From NCBI RefSeq assembly GCF_023701745.1, contig NZ_JAJOZB010000001.1, positions 6,867,001-6,931,000 on the forward strand: 64,000 bases of DNA, given 5' to 3'. Positions 35,163-42,336 of the stretch are shown here, piece after piece (within the stretch, counting starts at the first letter, position 1; each line of letters starts with the position of its first letter). Made by a program: the position numbers and the translations under genes. The DNA is from Streptomyces sp. RKAG293 (lineage in GTDB: Bacteria > Actinomycetota > Actinomycetes > Streptomycetales > Streptomycetaceae). Under the pieces are notes generated by a model. The model was not told the DNA's origin. It searched no databases and was given only the letters and a program-made list of their open reading frames with translations.

Positions 35163-35906
35163 TCAGGGGATGACGGGCCCCGTCCGCATGAGCGTGTCGG
35201 CCGCGTCGTTGACCGGCTGCGGAGTGCCTGTCAGATCCATCACGAAGAGCGGGACGCCCAACTGGTCGGCGCGCAGCCGCGCGTCGTGCGCGTAGCCCGC
35301 CAGGGAGAAGAAGGCGCCGACGGCGTCCTCGTTCAGGCAGTTGAGCCACAGGCACTCGATGTCGCGCAGCGCGGTGGGCTGGGTGGTGGGGTCGATCTGG
35401 GCCACGAGGTCGTCGCCGCGCAGATCGATGCCGTTGGCGGCGTGGTCGCCCGCCACCCGTACGCCGGCGAAGCCGAGCCACTTCAGGTACTGGGCGGCGG
35501 CGGTGAGCGCGTCACGGGCGGTGCGGATGGTGACCGGGCGGAACGGCGGCCGCGGCGCGGGCGGCGGGCCGGGGACCGCGGGCGGTGAAGGGGCGGCGGA
35601 CAGCGGCCGCAGGGCGGTGGTGGCCGGGCCGGGAGGGGTGAGCGCCGTGGTGTCGACCGGCAGTCGGATCACCGAACCGCAGTCGCAGCCGAACTCGGGC
35701 TGCGGCCACTGGTCCTGCCGGCCGCAGTCGGGGCAGCGCATGCTCACCCAGGAGTCGTCCCACGAACGGTGCCGTATCTCGACCGGGACTCCGCCGCGCA
35801 GCAGCGGAAGCGTCAGCGGGGTGCCGCAGGCGCAGGGGTAAGTGGTGGTGCTGAACGCGTGCTCGCGGCGGCAGGCCGGGCAGCGCACGGGCACACTCTC
35901 TGCCAT
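35163..35906 (-). CDS. Double zinc-ribbon protein with a degenerate Mrr-like nuclease domain
   Basis: A 247-residue protein without a named family that I recognise. The N-terminus has two zinc-ribbon-like units: CPACRREH with CACG (about 9-29), then CPDCGRQ with CDCG (about 58-77). A Pro/Ala-rich linker spans about 88-122. The C-terminal 120 residues read like an Mrr/PD-(D/E)XK fold: GIDLRGDDLVAQID, then LNEDAVGAFFSLAGYAHDAR and LGVPLFVMDL. In active Mrr domains the strand ends Q-x-K; here the lysine is replaced by Asp, so cleavage is doubtful. It is between the catalase and gcl genes. Confidence 0.6.
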   Translation of the reverse strand: MAESVPVRCPACRREHAFSTTTYPCACGTPLTLPLLRGGVPVEIRHRSWDDSWVSMRCPDCGRQDQWPQPEFGCDCGSVIRLPVDTTALTPPGPATTALRPLSAAPSPPAVPGPPPAPRPPFRPVTIRTARDALTAAAQYLKWLGFAGVRVAGDHAANGIDLRGDDLVAQIDPTTQPTALRDIECLWLNCLNEDAVGAFFSLAGYAHDARLRADQLGVPLFVMDLTGTPQPVNDAADTLMRTGPVIP

Positions 35907-35967
35907 GGTTCGTTCTCCAAGGCGGGCTCCGGCAATGGGCGTTACCCCATCTTGCAGGAGATTGGAC

Positions 35968-36019
35968 CCGCCCGGCGACGCAGTTGGCGCGACAGGACAG
36001 TCGTCGCGCCGCCGGGCGG
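35968..36019 (-). terminator. Nested hairpin after the catalase gene, related to the one at 37669
   Basis: The outer stem CCGCCCGGCG (35968-35977) pairs with 36010-36019. An inner stem GGCGCGAC (35986-35993) pairs with 36003-36010, so alternative folds compete. It lies about 70 bases beyond the catalase stop. The 15 bases GGCGCGACAGGACAG (35986-36000) recur exactly in the loop of the hairpin after the reductase gene. Confidence 0.65.
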
Positions 36020-36086
36020 AACCTGTAGCCCGCGCTGCCGTGACCTACCCCTCAGAAGTTCACGGCGGCGCGGGCCAGCTCTTGGG

Positions 36087-37544
36087 TCAGCCCTCGCGCA
36101 GTGCGCGGACCGACTCTTCCAGGCGCGCACCGTACTCGGTGTCCGCGGCGTGGAAGTGGGCCAGATTGCGTTCGATCACGTCATCGCGGGTGACCTGCGA
36201 GAGGAACCCGGCGATGTTGGCGATCAGACGGGACTTCTCGTCCTCCGACATGAGCCGGTACAGCTCGCCGGCCTGGAAGAAGTGGTCGTCCTTGACGTGC
36301 AGCGGCGCCTCGTGGGTGCCGGTGTAGCCGGACACCGCCTGCGGGGCGGACAGCGCCAGGTCGGTCTGCGACGGGCCCTCGTACGAGTTGGGCTCGTAGT
36401 TCTTCAGACCGCGCTTGCCGTTGCGGGTGGCCGCCAGGCCGTCCCGGCCGTAGTTGACGGCCTCGGTCGCCTTCGGCGCGTTGACCGCCAGCAGGGTGTG
36501 GTTGACACCCAGGCGGTAGCGCTGCGCGTCGGCGTAGGCGAAGAGCCGGCCCTGGAGCATCTTGTCCGGGGACGCGCCGATGCCGGGCACGAAGTTGTTC
36601 GGGGAGAACGCGGCCTGCTCGACCTCCTGGAACACGTTGTCCGGGTTCCGGTCCAGTACCAGCCGGCCCACGCGCTGCAGCGGGTAGTCCGAGTGCGGCC
36701 ACACCTTGGTGACGTCGAACGGGTTGAAGCGGTAGTCCGCCGCCTCGGCCGCCGGCATGATCTGCACGTGCAGCGTCCAGGACGGGTTCACCCCGCGCTC
36801 GATGGCCTGCACGAGGTCGCGCTGGTGGCTGTTGGCGTCCGCGCCGACCTGCTCGGCGGCCTGCTCCGAGGAGAGCGAGCGCACGCCCTGGTTCGTCTTG
36901 AAGTGGTACTTGACGAAGAACGCCTCGCCCTGCGCGTTCGTCCACTGGTAGGTGTGCGAGCCGTAGCCGTTCATGTGCCGGTACGAGGCTGGGATGCCGC
37001 GGTCACCGAAGAGCCAGGTGACCTGGTGGGTCGCCTCGGGGGAGTGCGACCAGAAGTCCCAGACGTTGTCGGCTTCCTGGATGCCCGTGAACGGGTCGCG
37101 CTTCTGCGAGTGGATGAAGTCCGGGAACTTGATCGGGTCCTTGATGAAGAACACCGGGGTGTTGTTGCCGACGAGGTCGTAGTTGCCCTCTTCGGTGTAG
37201 AACTTCAGCGCGAAGCCGCGCGGGTCGCGTACCGCGTCGGCGCCGCCGAGGCTGTCCGCGACGGTCGAGAAGCGGATGAACGTCTCGGTGCGCTTGCCGA
37301 CCGTGTTGAGGAAGTCGGCGCGGGTGAAGCCGGTGACGTCGTCGGTGACCTCGAAGTAGCCGTACGCGCCGGAGCCGCGGGCGTGCACCACGCGCTCCGG
37401 GATGCGCTCACGGTTGAAGCGGGCCAGCTTCTCGATGAGCTGCTGGTCCTGGATCAGCAGAGGGCCGCCGAGGCCGGCGGAGGCGGAGTTCTGGTTGTCG
37501 GCGACTGGTGCGCCGGACTCAGTTGTCAGCGTGTGCTTGGGCAT
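36087..37544 (-). CDS. Monofunctional heme catalase (clade 3-like)
   Basis: A 485-residue catalase that disproportionates hydrogen peroxide. The active-site His lies in ERVVHARGSGAYGYFEVT near residue 54, Asn in LVGNNTPVFFIKDP near 127, and the proximal heme-ligand Tyr in RLFAYADAQRYRLG near 338. No C-terminal flavodoxin-like domain is present, so it is a small-subunit type. Uricase, encoded nearby, makes peroxide; the two promoters share an unusual palindrome, which suggests co-control. The promoter is TTGACA-18-TACTGT. Confidence 0.93.
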   Translation of the reverse strand: MPKHTLTTESGAPVADNQNSASAGLGGPLLIQDQQLIEKLARFNRERIPERVVHARGSGAYGYFEVTDDVTGFTRADFLNTVGKRTETFIRFSTVADSLGGADAVRDPRGFALKFYTEEGNYDLVGNNTPVFFIKDPIKFPDFIHSQKRDPFTGIQEADNVWDFWSHSPEATHQVTWLFGDRGIPASYRHMNGYGSHTYQWTNAQGEAFFVKYHFKTNQGVRSLSSEQAAEQVGADANSHQRDLVQAIERGVNPSWTLHVQIMPAAEAADYRFNPFDVTKVWPHSDYPLQRVGRLVLDRNPDNVFQEVEQAAFSPNNFVPGIGASPDKMLQGRLFAYADAQRYRLGVNHTLLAVNAPKATEAVNYGRDGLAATRNGKRGLKNYEPNSYEGPSQTDLALSAPQAVSGYTGTHEAPLHVKDDHFFQAGELYRLMSEDEKSRLIANIAGFLSQVTRDDVIERNLAHFHAADTEYGARLEESVRALREG

Positions 37545-37598
37545 GGCGGCCTTCCGTAACTACCAAGGGAAGCGAAAGCGTGTGGGTCGGTAGACCGG

Positions 37599-37639
37599 AC
37601 AGTAAGGACCGGTCCCGAGGAATGTCAACAGTTTGTTGA
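37599..37639 (-). promoter_or_regulatory. Catalase promoter with TCAACA-N3-TGTTGA operator on the -35 box
   Basis: On the minus strand, TTGACA (37628-37623), 18 bases and TACTGT (37604-37599) make a near-consensus promoter. TCAACAGTTTGTTGA at 37625-37639 is a perfect 15-bp palindrome overlapping the -35 box. The same motif stands at the uraD promoter (40300) and, with one altered arm base, at allB (59128). Overlap with -35 suggests repression. Confidence 0.7.
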
Positions 37640-37668
37640 AGTTCCTGGTGGTGCGAGGTTTGGTGCCA

Positions 37669-37715
37669 CCCGGCGGTGCGTTTGGGCGCGACAGGACAGG
37701 TCACGCACCGCCGGG
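37669..37715 (-). terminator. Hairpin after the reductase gene, related to the one at 35968
   Basis: A perfect 13-bp stem CCCGGCGGTGCGT (37669-37681) with 37703-37715. The loop contains GGCGCGACAGGACAG (37685-37699), identical to the post-catalase element. It is about 50 bases beyond the reductase stop and just upstream of the catalase promoter, insulating the two. Confidence 0.7.
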
Positions 37716-37764
37716 CGGGATCGGGGACGAGGCGGAGCCTCGCGGGGTGGCCGGAGCCGGGTCG

Positions 37765-38661
37765 TCAGCTGTTGACGGGCAGGCCGGACAGCCGCTCGAC
37801 ACCGCGCAGCAGCGCCGAGTGGTCCAGGCCGCCGTCACCCTGGGCGCGCAGCGAGGCGACCAGGTTGGCCACGACGGAGCCGACGGGCAGGGCCGCACCG
37901 ACGTTGCGGGCGGCGTCGGTGACGATGCCCATGTCCTTGTGGTGCAGGTCGATCCGGAAGCCCGGGGCGAAGTCGCGCTTGAGGAAGTTGTCCTTCTTGC
38001 GGGTCAGCACGGTGGAACCGGCCAGACCGCCGTTGAGGACCTCCAGAGCGGCTTCCAGGTCCACGCCGGACTTCTCCAGGAAGACCACGGCTTCGGCGCA
38101 GACCTGGATGTTGACCGCGACGATGAGCTGGTTCGCGGCCTTGACCGTCTGGCCGGAGCCGTGCGGGCCGCACAGGACGATCGTCTTGCCGAGCGTGTCG
38201 AGGACCGGCTTGGCGACGTCGAAGTCGGCCTTCTCGCCACCGACCATGATCGACAGTACGGCCTCGATGGCACCGGCCTCGCCGCCGGAGACCGGGGCGT
38301 CCAGTACGCGGATGCCCTTGGCGGCCGCGGCCTTCGCCAGGTCCACGGAGGTCTGCGGGGTGATCGAGGAGGTGTCGATCAGGAGCGCGCCGGACTTCGC
38401 GTTCTCCAGGATGCCGTTCTCGCCGTAGGCGATGGCCTCGACCTGCGGGGAGGCGGGCACCATCGTGATGATGACGTCGGCGTCCCTGACGGCCTCGGCG
38501 ATGGAGCCCGCGGCGGTGCCGCCGTTGGCCGCCAGGCGGTCCAGCTTGTCCTGCTCAAGCGTGTAGCCGGTGACGGAGTAGCCCGCCTTGACCAGGTTCT
38601 CGGCCATGGGGGAGCCCATGATGCCGAGGCCGATCCATGCGATCTTGGGAAGGGTGCTCAT
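37765..38661 (-). CDS. glxR: 2-hydroxy-3-oxopropionate (tartronate semialdehyde) reductase
   Basis: A 298-residue beta-hydroxyacid dehydrogenase that reduces tartronate semialdehyde to glycerate with NAD(P)H. The nucleotide-binding motif is IGLGIMGSPMAENLVKAGY at the N-terminus. Substrate-binding DAPVSGGEAGA lies near residue 120 and the catalytic lysine lies in GQTVKAANQLIV near 173. It follows hyi by 15 bases on the same strand and acts one step after Gcl, so the two genes probably share the AllR-type promoter upstream of hyi. Confidence 0.93.
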   Translation of the reverse strand: MSTLPKIAWIGLGIMGSPMAENLVKAGYSVTGYTLEQDKLDRLAANGGTAAGSIAEAVRDADVIITMVPASPQVEAIAYGENGILENAKSGALLIDTSSITPQTSVDLAKAAAAKGIRVLDAPVSGGEAGAIEAVLSIMVGGEKADFDVAKPVLDTLGKTIVLCGPHGSGQTVKAANQLIVAVNIQVCAEAVVFLEKSGVDLEAALEVLNGGLAGSTVLTRKKDNFLKRDFAPGFRIDLHHKDMGIVTDAARNVGAALPVGSVVANLVASLRAQGDGGLDHSALLRGVERLSGLPVNS

Positions 38662-38676
38662 GAGTGACCTTTCGGA

Positions 38677-39498
38677 TCAGTGGGCGGAGAGCCACTGGAA
38701 GTTGTCGGCGCTCGGGCCGGTGGGCTTGTACTCGAGGCCGACCCAGCCGTCGTAGCCGGCCTTCTGGAGGCGGCCCACGAGGTCGTCCAGCGGCAGGGTG
38801 CCGGTGCCCGGCGCGCCGCGGCCCGGGTTGTCGGCGATCTGCACATGGCCGGTCCTGTCGGCGTAGCGGTCGATGACCTCGTTGAGGTCCTCGCCGTTCA
38901 TCGACAGGTGGTACAGGTCCATCAGGAACTTGGCATTGCCCAGTCCGGTGGCGGCGTTGACCTGGTCGACGACCTCGATCGCCCGCGGTGCGCTGACGAT
39001 CGGGCACAGCGGCGACTCGGGCTTGTTGAGCGCCTCCACGAGGAGGATCGCACCGACCCGGTCGGCGGCACGGGCCGCGAGCACCAGGTTCTCCAGGGCC
39101 AGGGCGTCCTGGACCTCGGGGTCGACGCCCTCGACCCGGTTACCGTAGAGCGCATTGAGCGCCTTGCACCCGAGCGACCGGGCGAATTCCGCGGCGACCT
39201 CGATGTTCGCGCGGAAGCGGTCCGACTCCTCGCCGGGGATCGACAGCGCGCCCCGGTCGGGGCCCGGCAGCTGCCCGGCGTAGAAGTTCAGGCCCACCAG
39301 CTGGGTGCCGGCGTCGTTCAGCGCGTCGCGCAGTGCGTCGAGTTCGGCCTTGGCGGGGGTGGGTGTTTCGATCCAGGGCCACCACAGCTCGACCGCCGAG
39401 AAGCCGGCCGCGGCGGCTGCCGCGGGACGCTCCAGGAGCGGGAGTTCCGTGAAGAGGATCGAGAGGTTCACATCGAAGCGCGCTTCGGAGAGGCTCAC
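38677..39498 (-). CDS. hyi: Hydroxypyruvate isomerase family TIM-barrel protein
   Basis: A 273-residue AP-endonuclease-2-like TIM barrel of the Hyi type, expected to interconvert hydroxypyruvate and tartronate semialdehyde. Family pieces are the start RFDVNLSILFTELPLLERPA, then FSAVELWWPW near residue 33 and VEALNKPESPLCP near 150. The metal-site region is FLMDLYHLSMNGEDLNE near 186, with VGLEYKPTG near the end. GTG 39498 follows AAGGAG. That ribosome-binding site touches the edge of a palindromic operator. First gene of the hyi-glxR unit. Confidence 0.88.
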   Translation of the reverse strand: MSLSEARFDVNLSILFTELPLLERPAAAAAAGFSAVELWWPWIETPTPAKAELDALRDALNDAGTQLVGLNFYAGQLPGPDRGALSIPGEESDRFRANIEVAAEFARSLGCKALNALYGNRVEGVDPEVQDALALENLVLAARAADRVGAILLVEALNKPESPLCPIVSAPRAIEVVDQVNAATGLGNAKFLMDLYHLSMNGEDLNEVIDRYADRTGHVQIADNPGRGAPGTGTLPLDDLVGRLQKAGYDGWVGLEYKPTGPSADNFQWLSAH

Positions 39499-39512
39499 TA
39501 GCGTTGCGCTCC

Positions 39513-39577
39513 TTCCGTATTGCGGAAGTTAGTTTCTGCTTAACGGAAGACTGAACGAACCGGACGCCGGCTGTCAA
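39513..39577 (-). promoter_or_regulatory. hyi promoter with paired AllR-type operators
   Basis: TTGACA (39577-39572, minus strand), 18 bases and CAGTCT (39553-39548) form the likely promoter. TTCTGCTTAACGGAA (39534-39548) and TTCCGTATTGCGGAA (39513-39527) follow, again with centres 21 bp apart. One site covers the predicted transcription start and the other reaches the AAGGAG ribosome-binding site. Repression is the natural reading. Confidence 0.7.
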
Positions 39578-39608
39578 GTGCGGATGTCGCCACATGAGGC
39601 CGACCGGT

Positions 39609-39614
39609 TAGGTT
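39609..39614 (+). promoter_or_regulatory. Possible -10 box of a leaderless transcript
   Basis: TAGGTT lies six bases before the GTG start at 39621, so transcription could begin at the start codon. No ribosome-binding site is visible. The -35 region is weak. Confidence 0.35.
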
Positions 39615-39620
39615 GGGCCC

Positions 39621-39872
39621 GTGAAACTGAGGCTGGAATTCACGACGGAACCGTTCGACCTGGACGAGGCTCCCGGCCATGCGCTGGTCGCCCGCGAGGT
39701 CGTCGAGACGGCGGACCTGGACGCGGTGGACGTCGGACCGTTCGGCAACACCGCCGAGGGCTCTCCCGAGGCGGTGGTGGCCGCGGTGGCCGAGCTGCTC
39801 CGGCGCACCCTCGCCGCGGGCGCCACCCGGGTCTCGCTTCAGGTGAACGTCATCGGGGAGGGCGATCAGTGA
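39621..39872 (+). CDS. MTH1187/YqgV-like small protein (thiamine-binding family, tentative)
   Basis: An 83-residue protein with the pattern of the MTH1187/YqgV (Thiamine_BP, formerly DUF77) family. It begins with a beta strand (KLRLEFTTEPFDL), then a helix with ALVAREVVETA. The segment VDVGPFGNTAEGSPEAVVAA stands where the family has its ligand-pocket loop, and the end is AGATRVSLQVNVIG. The match is by eye and ligand binding is unproven. Its stop overlaps the GTG of the following regulator (GTGA), so the two are coupled. Gcl, nearby, uses thiamine diphosphate, which may be coincidence. Confidence 0.45.
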   Translation: MKLRLEFTTEPFDLDEAPGHALVAREVVETADLDAVDVGPFGNTAEGSPEAVVAAVAELLRRTLAAGATRVSLQVNVIGEGDQ

Positions 39873-40246
39873 CCGGGACCGGGGGGCACCCGTTCGCCGA
39901 GGCGGTCAAGCCGCTGGTGGACGCGATGGGGGCCGAGATGGTCGCGCCGGATCAGGCGCGAGGCGACGATGTGGTGCTCAGCTGGGAGGGCGAGGAGGTG
40001 CTCGCCGTCCGGTTGCCCCATCTGGCCGATTCGCTCGATCACATCCTGGCCGACCTCCAGCGCCGGCACGGAACGCTGTCCGAGCTGGACCGGAAGGACA
40101 AGCAGGGCGTCGTCCGGATCCTGGAGGAGCGCGGCGCGTTTTCCGTGCGGCACGGGGTCGAAACGGTCGCTTCCGCGCTGGGCGTGAGCCGCTTCACCGT
40201 CTACAACTACCTGAACAGGGAGAACGCGGCGAAGGCCGCCGAGTGA
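39869..40246 (+). CDS. Small regulator with YheO-type helix-turn-helix (HTH_22)
   Basis: A 125-residue protein. The C-terminal half matches the YheO/DauR-type DNA-binding domain: DKQGVVRILEERGAFSVRHG, then ETVASALGVSRFTVYNYLNR. The YheO N-terminal PAS-like domain is absent or reduced to about 65 residues (EEVLAVRLPHLADSLDHILA). GTG 39869 overlaps the upstream stop. It lies between the divergent hyi promoter and the uric-acid operon, so it is a candidate regulator of the TCAACA-N3-TGTTGA sites, a guess from position alone. Confidence 0.65.
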   Translation: MTGTGGHPFAEAVKPLVDAMGAEMVAPDQARGDDVVLSWEGEEVLAVRLPHLADSLDHILADLQRRHGTLSELDRKDKQGVVRILEERGAFSVRHGVETVASALGVSRFTVYNYLNRENAAKAAE

Positions 40247-40267
40247 TCGCTGAGCGACCGCTGCCGT

Positions 40268-40298
40268 AACTTCCCGGCCACCTTTGTTACGGGAAGTT
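40268..40298. promoter_or_regulatory. AACTTCCCG inverted repeat upstream of uraD
   Basis: AACTTCCCG (40268-40276) and CGGGAAGTT (40290-40298) are perfect 9-bp arms separated by 13 bases, 22 bases after the HTH gene stop. It may terminate the upstream pair or be a second operator of the uraD promoter. Confidence 0.5.
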
Positions 40299-40299
40299 T

Positions 40300-40340
40300 T
40301 CAACAAAGTGTTGACGTGGCCGGATCCCGGCTCGTAGCTT
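40300..40340 (+). promoter_or_regulatory. uraD promoter with TCAACA-N3-TGTTGA operator; likely leaderless
   Basis: TCAACAAAGTGTTGA (40300-40314) is a perfect 15-bp palindrome whose right arm runs into the -35 box TTGACG (40311-40316). After 18 bases comes TAGCTT (40335-40340), six bases before the GTG start at 40347. No ribosome-binding site precedes that GTG, so the mRNA is probably leaderless. Placement of the palindrome on -35 indicates a repressor. Confidence 0.65.
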
Positions 40341-40346
40341 GCGGCT

Positions 40347-40853
40347 GTGACTTCCAGCGCTTCGCCGGGCCTCGCCCGGCTCAACTCAGCCACCGCGTCC
40401 GACGCGGCCGGACTGCTGCACGAGGTGTGCGCCAGCCGGTCGTGGGGCGCGGCGGTGATCGCCGGCCGGCCGTACCAGGACCTCGACGCACTCTTCGTGG
40501 CGAGCGACGCGGCCATGGCCGGACTGACCGCCGACGACCTCGCTGAGGCGATGGCCGGACACCCGCCGATCGGCCGCCCCAAGCCGGGCGACCCGACCTC
40601 CGAGCGGGAGCAGGCCGGCGTCCAGGAATCGGTGCGCGAAGAGCTCCTGGAGCTGAACCTCGCGTACCAGGACGCCCACGGACATGTCTTCCTGATCTGC
40701 GCCACCGGACGCACCGGCGACCAGATGCTGGCCGCCCTCAAGGAGCGGATCGGCAACGACACGGACACCGAACGTGAGATCGTCCGCGCCGAACTGGGAA
40801 AGATCAACCGTATCCGGCTGACCCGACTCGCAGCAGAAGGAGACCCGTCATGA
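40347..40853 (+). CDS. uraD: OHCU decarboxylase (2-oxo-4-hydroxy-4-carboxy-5-ureidoimidazoline decarboxylase)
   Basis: A 168-residue helical enzyme that decarboxylates OHCU to S-allantoin, the third step after urate oxidation. The catalytic histidine is H72 in AGHPPIGRP. Further family positions are QAGVQESVREELLELNLAYQ and FLICATGRTGDQMLAAL. The GTG start has no ribosome-binding site but a promoter -10 box ends six bases upstream. Its stop overlaps the uraH start (ATGA). First gene of the uraD-uraH-uricase operon. Confidence 0.93.
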   Translation: MTSSASPGLARLNSATASDAAGLLHEVCASRSWGAAVIAGRPYQDLDALFVASDAAMAGLTADDLAEAMAGHPPIGRPKPGDPTSEREQAGVQESVREELLELNLAYQDAHGHVFLICATGRTGDQMLAALKERIGNDTDTEREIVRAELGKINRIRLTRLAAEGDPS

Positions 40854-41236
40854 CGGAGACCTCCGTGTCCACGCACATCCTGGACACCAGCATCGGCCGC
40901 CCCGCCGAGGCCGTCCCCGTGGAACTGTCGGTGCGCAACGGCATCGACGCCCTCTGGGCGCCGCACGGCGTGTCCAAGACGGACGCCGACGGCCGCTGCA
41001 AGGATCTGCCGGCCCTGCCGGAAGGCACCACACACGTACGGCTCGACTTCGCGGTCGAGCAGTACTTCACCACCCAAAAAATCTCAGCCGAGGCACAGCA
41101 GGACGCCCCCCGCGTAAGGGACAGCGGCGCTTTCTTCCCGGAGGTGGCGATCACTTTCGCCGTCCAGCCGGGTGAGCACTACCACGTACCGCTGCTGCTC
41201 AACCCGTTCGGCTACTCCGTATACCGAGGGAGCTAG
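40850..41236 (+). CDS. uraH: 5-hydroxyisourate hydrolase (transthyretin-like)
   Basis: A 128-residue transthyretin-related enzyme that hydrolyses 5-hydroxyisourate to OHCU. The N-terminal signature is STHILDTSIGRPA, with H9, and the C-terminal tetrapeptide is YRGS. The middle GRCKDLPALP carries the arginine region. An insertion of about eight residues (SAEAQQDAPRV) precedes AFFPEV. ATG 40850 overlaps the uraD stop, and uricase follows after seven bases. Confidence 0.95.
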   Translation: MTETSVSTHILDTSIGRPAEAVPVELSVRNGIDALWAPHGVSKTDADGRCKDLPALPEGTTHVRLDFAVEQYFTTQKISAEAQQDAPRVRDSGAFFPEVAITFAVQPGEHYHVPLLLNPFGYSVYRGS

Positions 41237-41243
41237 CACCGTC

Positions 41244-42167
41244 ATGCCCACGATTCTCGGCCAGAACCAGTACGGCAAAGCGGAAAACCGCGTCGTCAAG
41301 ATCACGCGGGACGGCGACACCCACCACATCAAGGACCTCAACGTCTCGGTCGCCCTCTCCGGCGACATGGACGACGTGCACTACTCCGGCAGCAACGCCA
41401 ACGTGCTGCCGACCGACACGACCAAGAACACCGTGTACGCCTTCGCGAAGGAGTACGGGATCGAGTCGGCCGAGCAGTTCGGCATCCACCTGGCCCGGCA
41501 CTTCGTGACCAGCCAGGAGCCGATCCAGATCGCCCGGATCCGGATCGAGGAGTACAGCTGGGAGCGCATCGCGTCCTCCGACGGCAACTCCCGCTTCATC
41601 GGTGCCGACGAGGTCAACCACTCCTTCGCGCGCACCAACCAGGAGCTCCGCACCACCCAGATCACCTACGACGGTGAGAAGTGGGAGGTCATCTCCGGCC
41701 TGAAGGACCTCAAGGTCATGAACTCCACCAACTCGGAGTTCTGGGGGTTCGTCAAGGACAAGTACACGACCCTCAAGGAAGCGTACGACCGCATCCTGTG
41801 CACCGAGGTGTCGGCGAAGTGGCGCTACAACTGGACCAGCGACGACGAGCGCATGCCCAACTGGGAGAAGTCCTACGAGCAGGCGCGCAAGCACATGCTC
41901 CAGGCGTTCGCCGAGACCTACAGCCTCTCGCTGCAGCAGACGCTCTACCAGATGGGCGCGCGCATCATCAACAGCCGTTCGGAGATCGACGAGATCCGCT
42001 TCTCGCTCCCGAACAGCCACCACTTCCTGGTGGACCTCGAACCGTTCGGCCTGAAGAACGACAACGAGGTGTACTTCGCCGCCGACCGGCCCTACGGGCT
42101 GATCGAGGGCACCGTCCTCCGCGACGGTGTCGAGGCCCGCATCCCGGTGGATCTCACCAACCTGTAG
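41244..42167 (+). CDS. pucL: Uricase (urate oxidase)
   Basis: A 307-residue cofactor-free oxidase that turns urate and oxygen into 5-hydroxyisourate and hydrogen peroxide. The active-site set is present: K12 in QYGKAENRV, T57-D58 in LPTDTTKNTVYA, and histidine near 259 in LPNSHHFLVDLEPFG. The enzyme is tetrameric of tandem T-folds. ATG 41244 has GAGGGAG somewhat far upstream (11 bases). Peroxide made here explains the nearby co-regulated catalase gene. A short hairpin follows. Confidence 0.96.
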   Translation: MPTILGQNQYGKAENRVVKITRDGDTHHIKDLNVSVALSGDMDDVHYSGSNANVLPTDTTKNTVYAFAKEYGIESAEQFGIHLARHFVTSQEPIQIARIRIEEYSWERIASSDGNSRFIGADEVNHSFARTNQELRTTQITYDGEKWEVISGLKDLKVMNSTNSEFWGFVKDKYTTLKEAYDRILCTEVSAKWRYNWTSDDERMPNWEKSYEQARKHMLQAFAETYSLSLQQTLYQMGARIINSRSEIDEIRFSLPNSHHFLVDLEPFGLKNDNEVYFAADRPYGLIEGTVLRDGVEARIPVDLTNL

Positions 42168-42210
42168 TACTTCTGCCTTGTCCTCCGACGCGCGCGCCGG
42201 CGTCACGGTC

Positions 42211-42228
42211 CCCGCACTCCGGTGCGGG
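42211..42228 (+). terminator. Hairpin after uricase
   Basis: CCCGCAC (42211-42217) and GTGCGGG (42222-42228) form a 7-bp stem with a TCCG loop. GGT and ACC outside can add three more pairs past a mismatch. Confidence 0.6.
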
Positions 42229-42336
42229 TACCAGGGGGAGAGCGGGGGCATCTGCGCAAGGAAGCACTGCGGACCCGGTCGTCACCCCGCTCGACCCCCG
42301 GGTTCGTCCATCGAGAAGGAAGCACGAGGAACTGCC

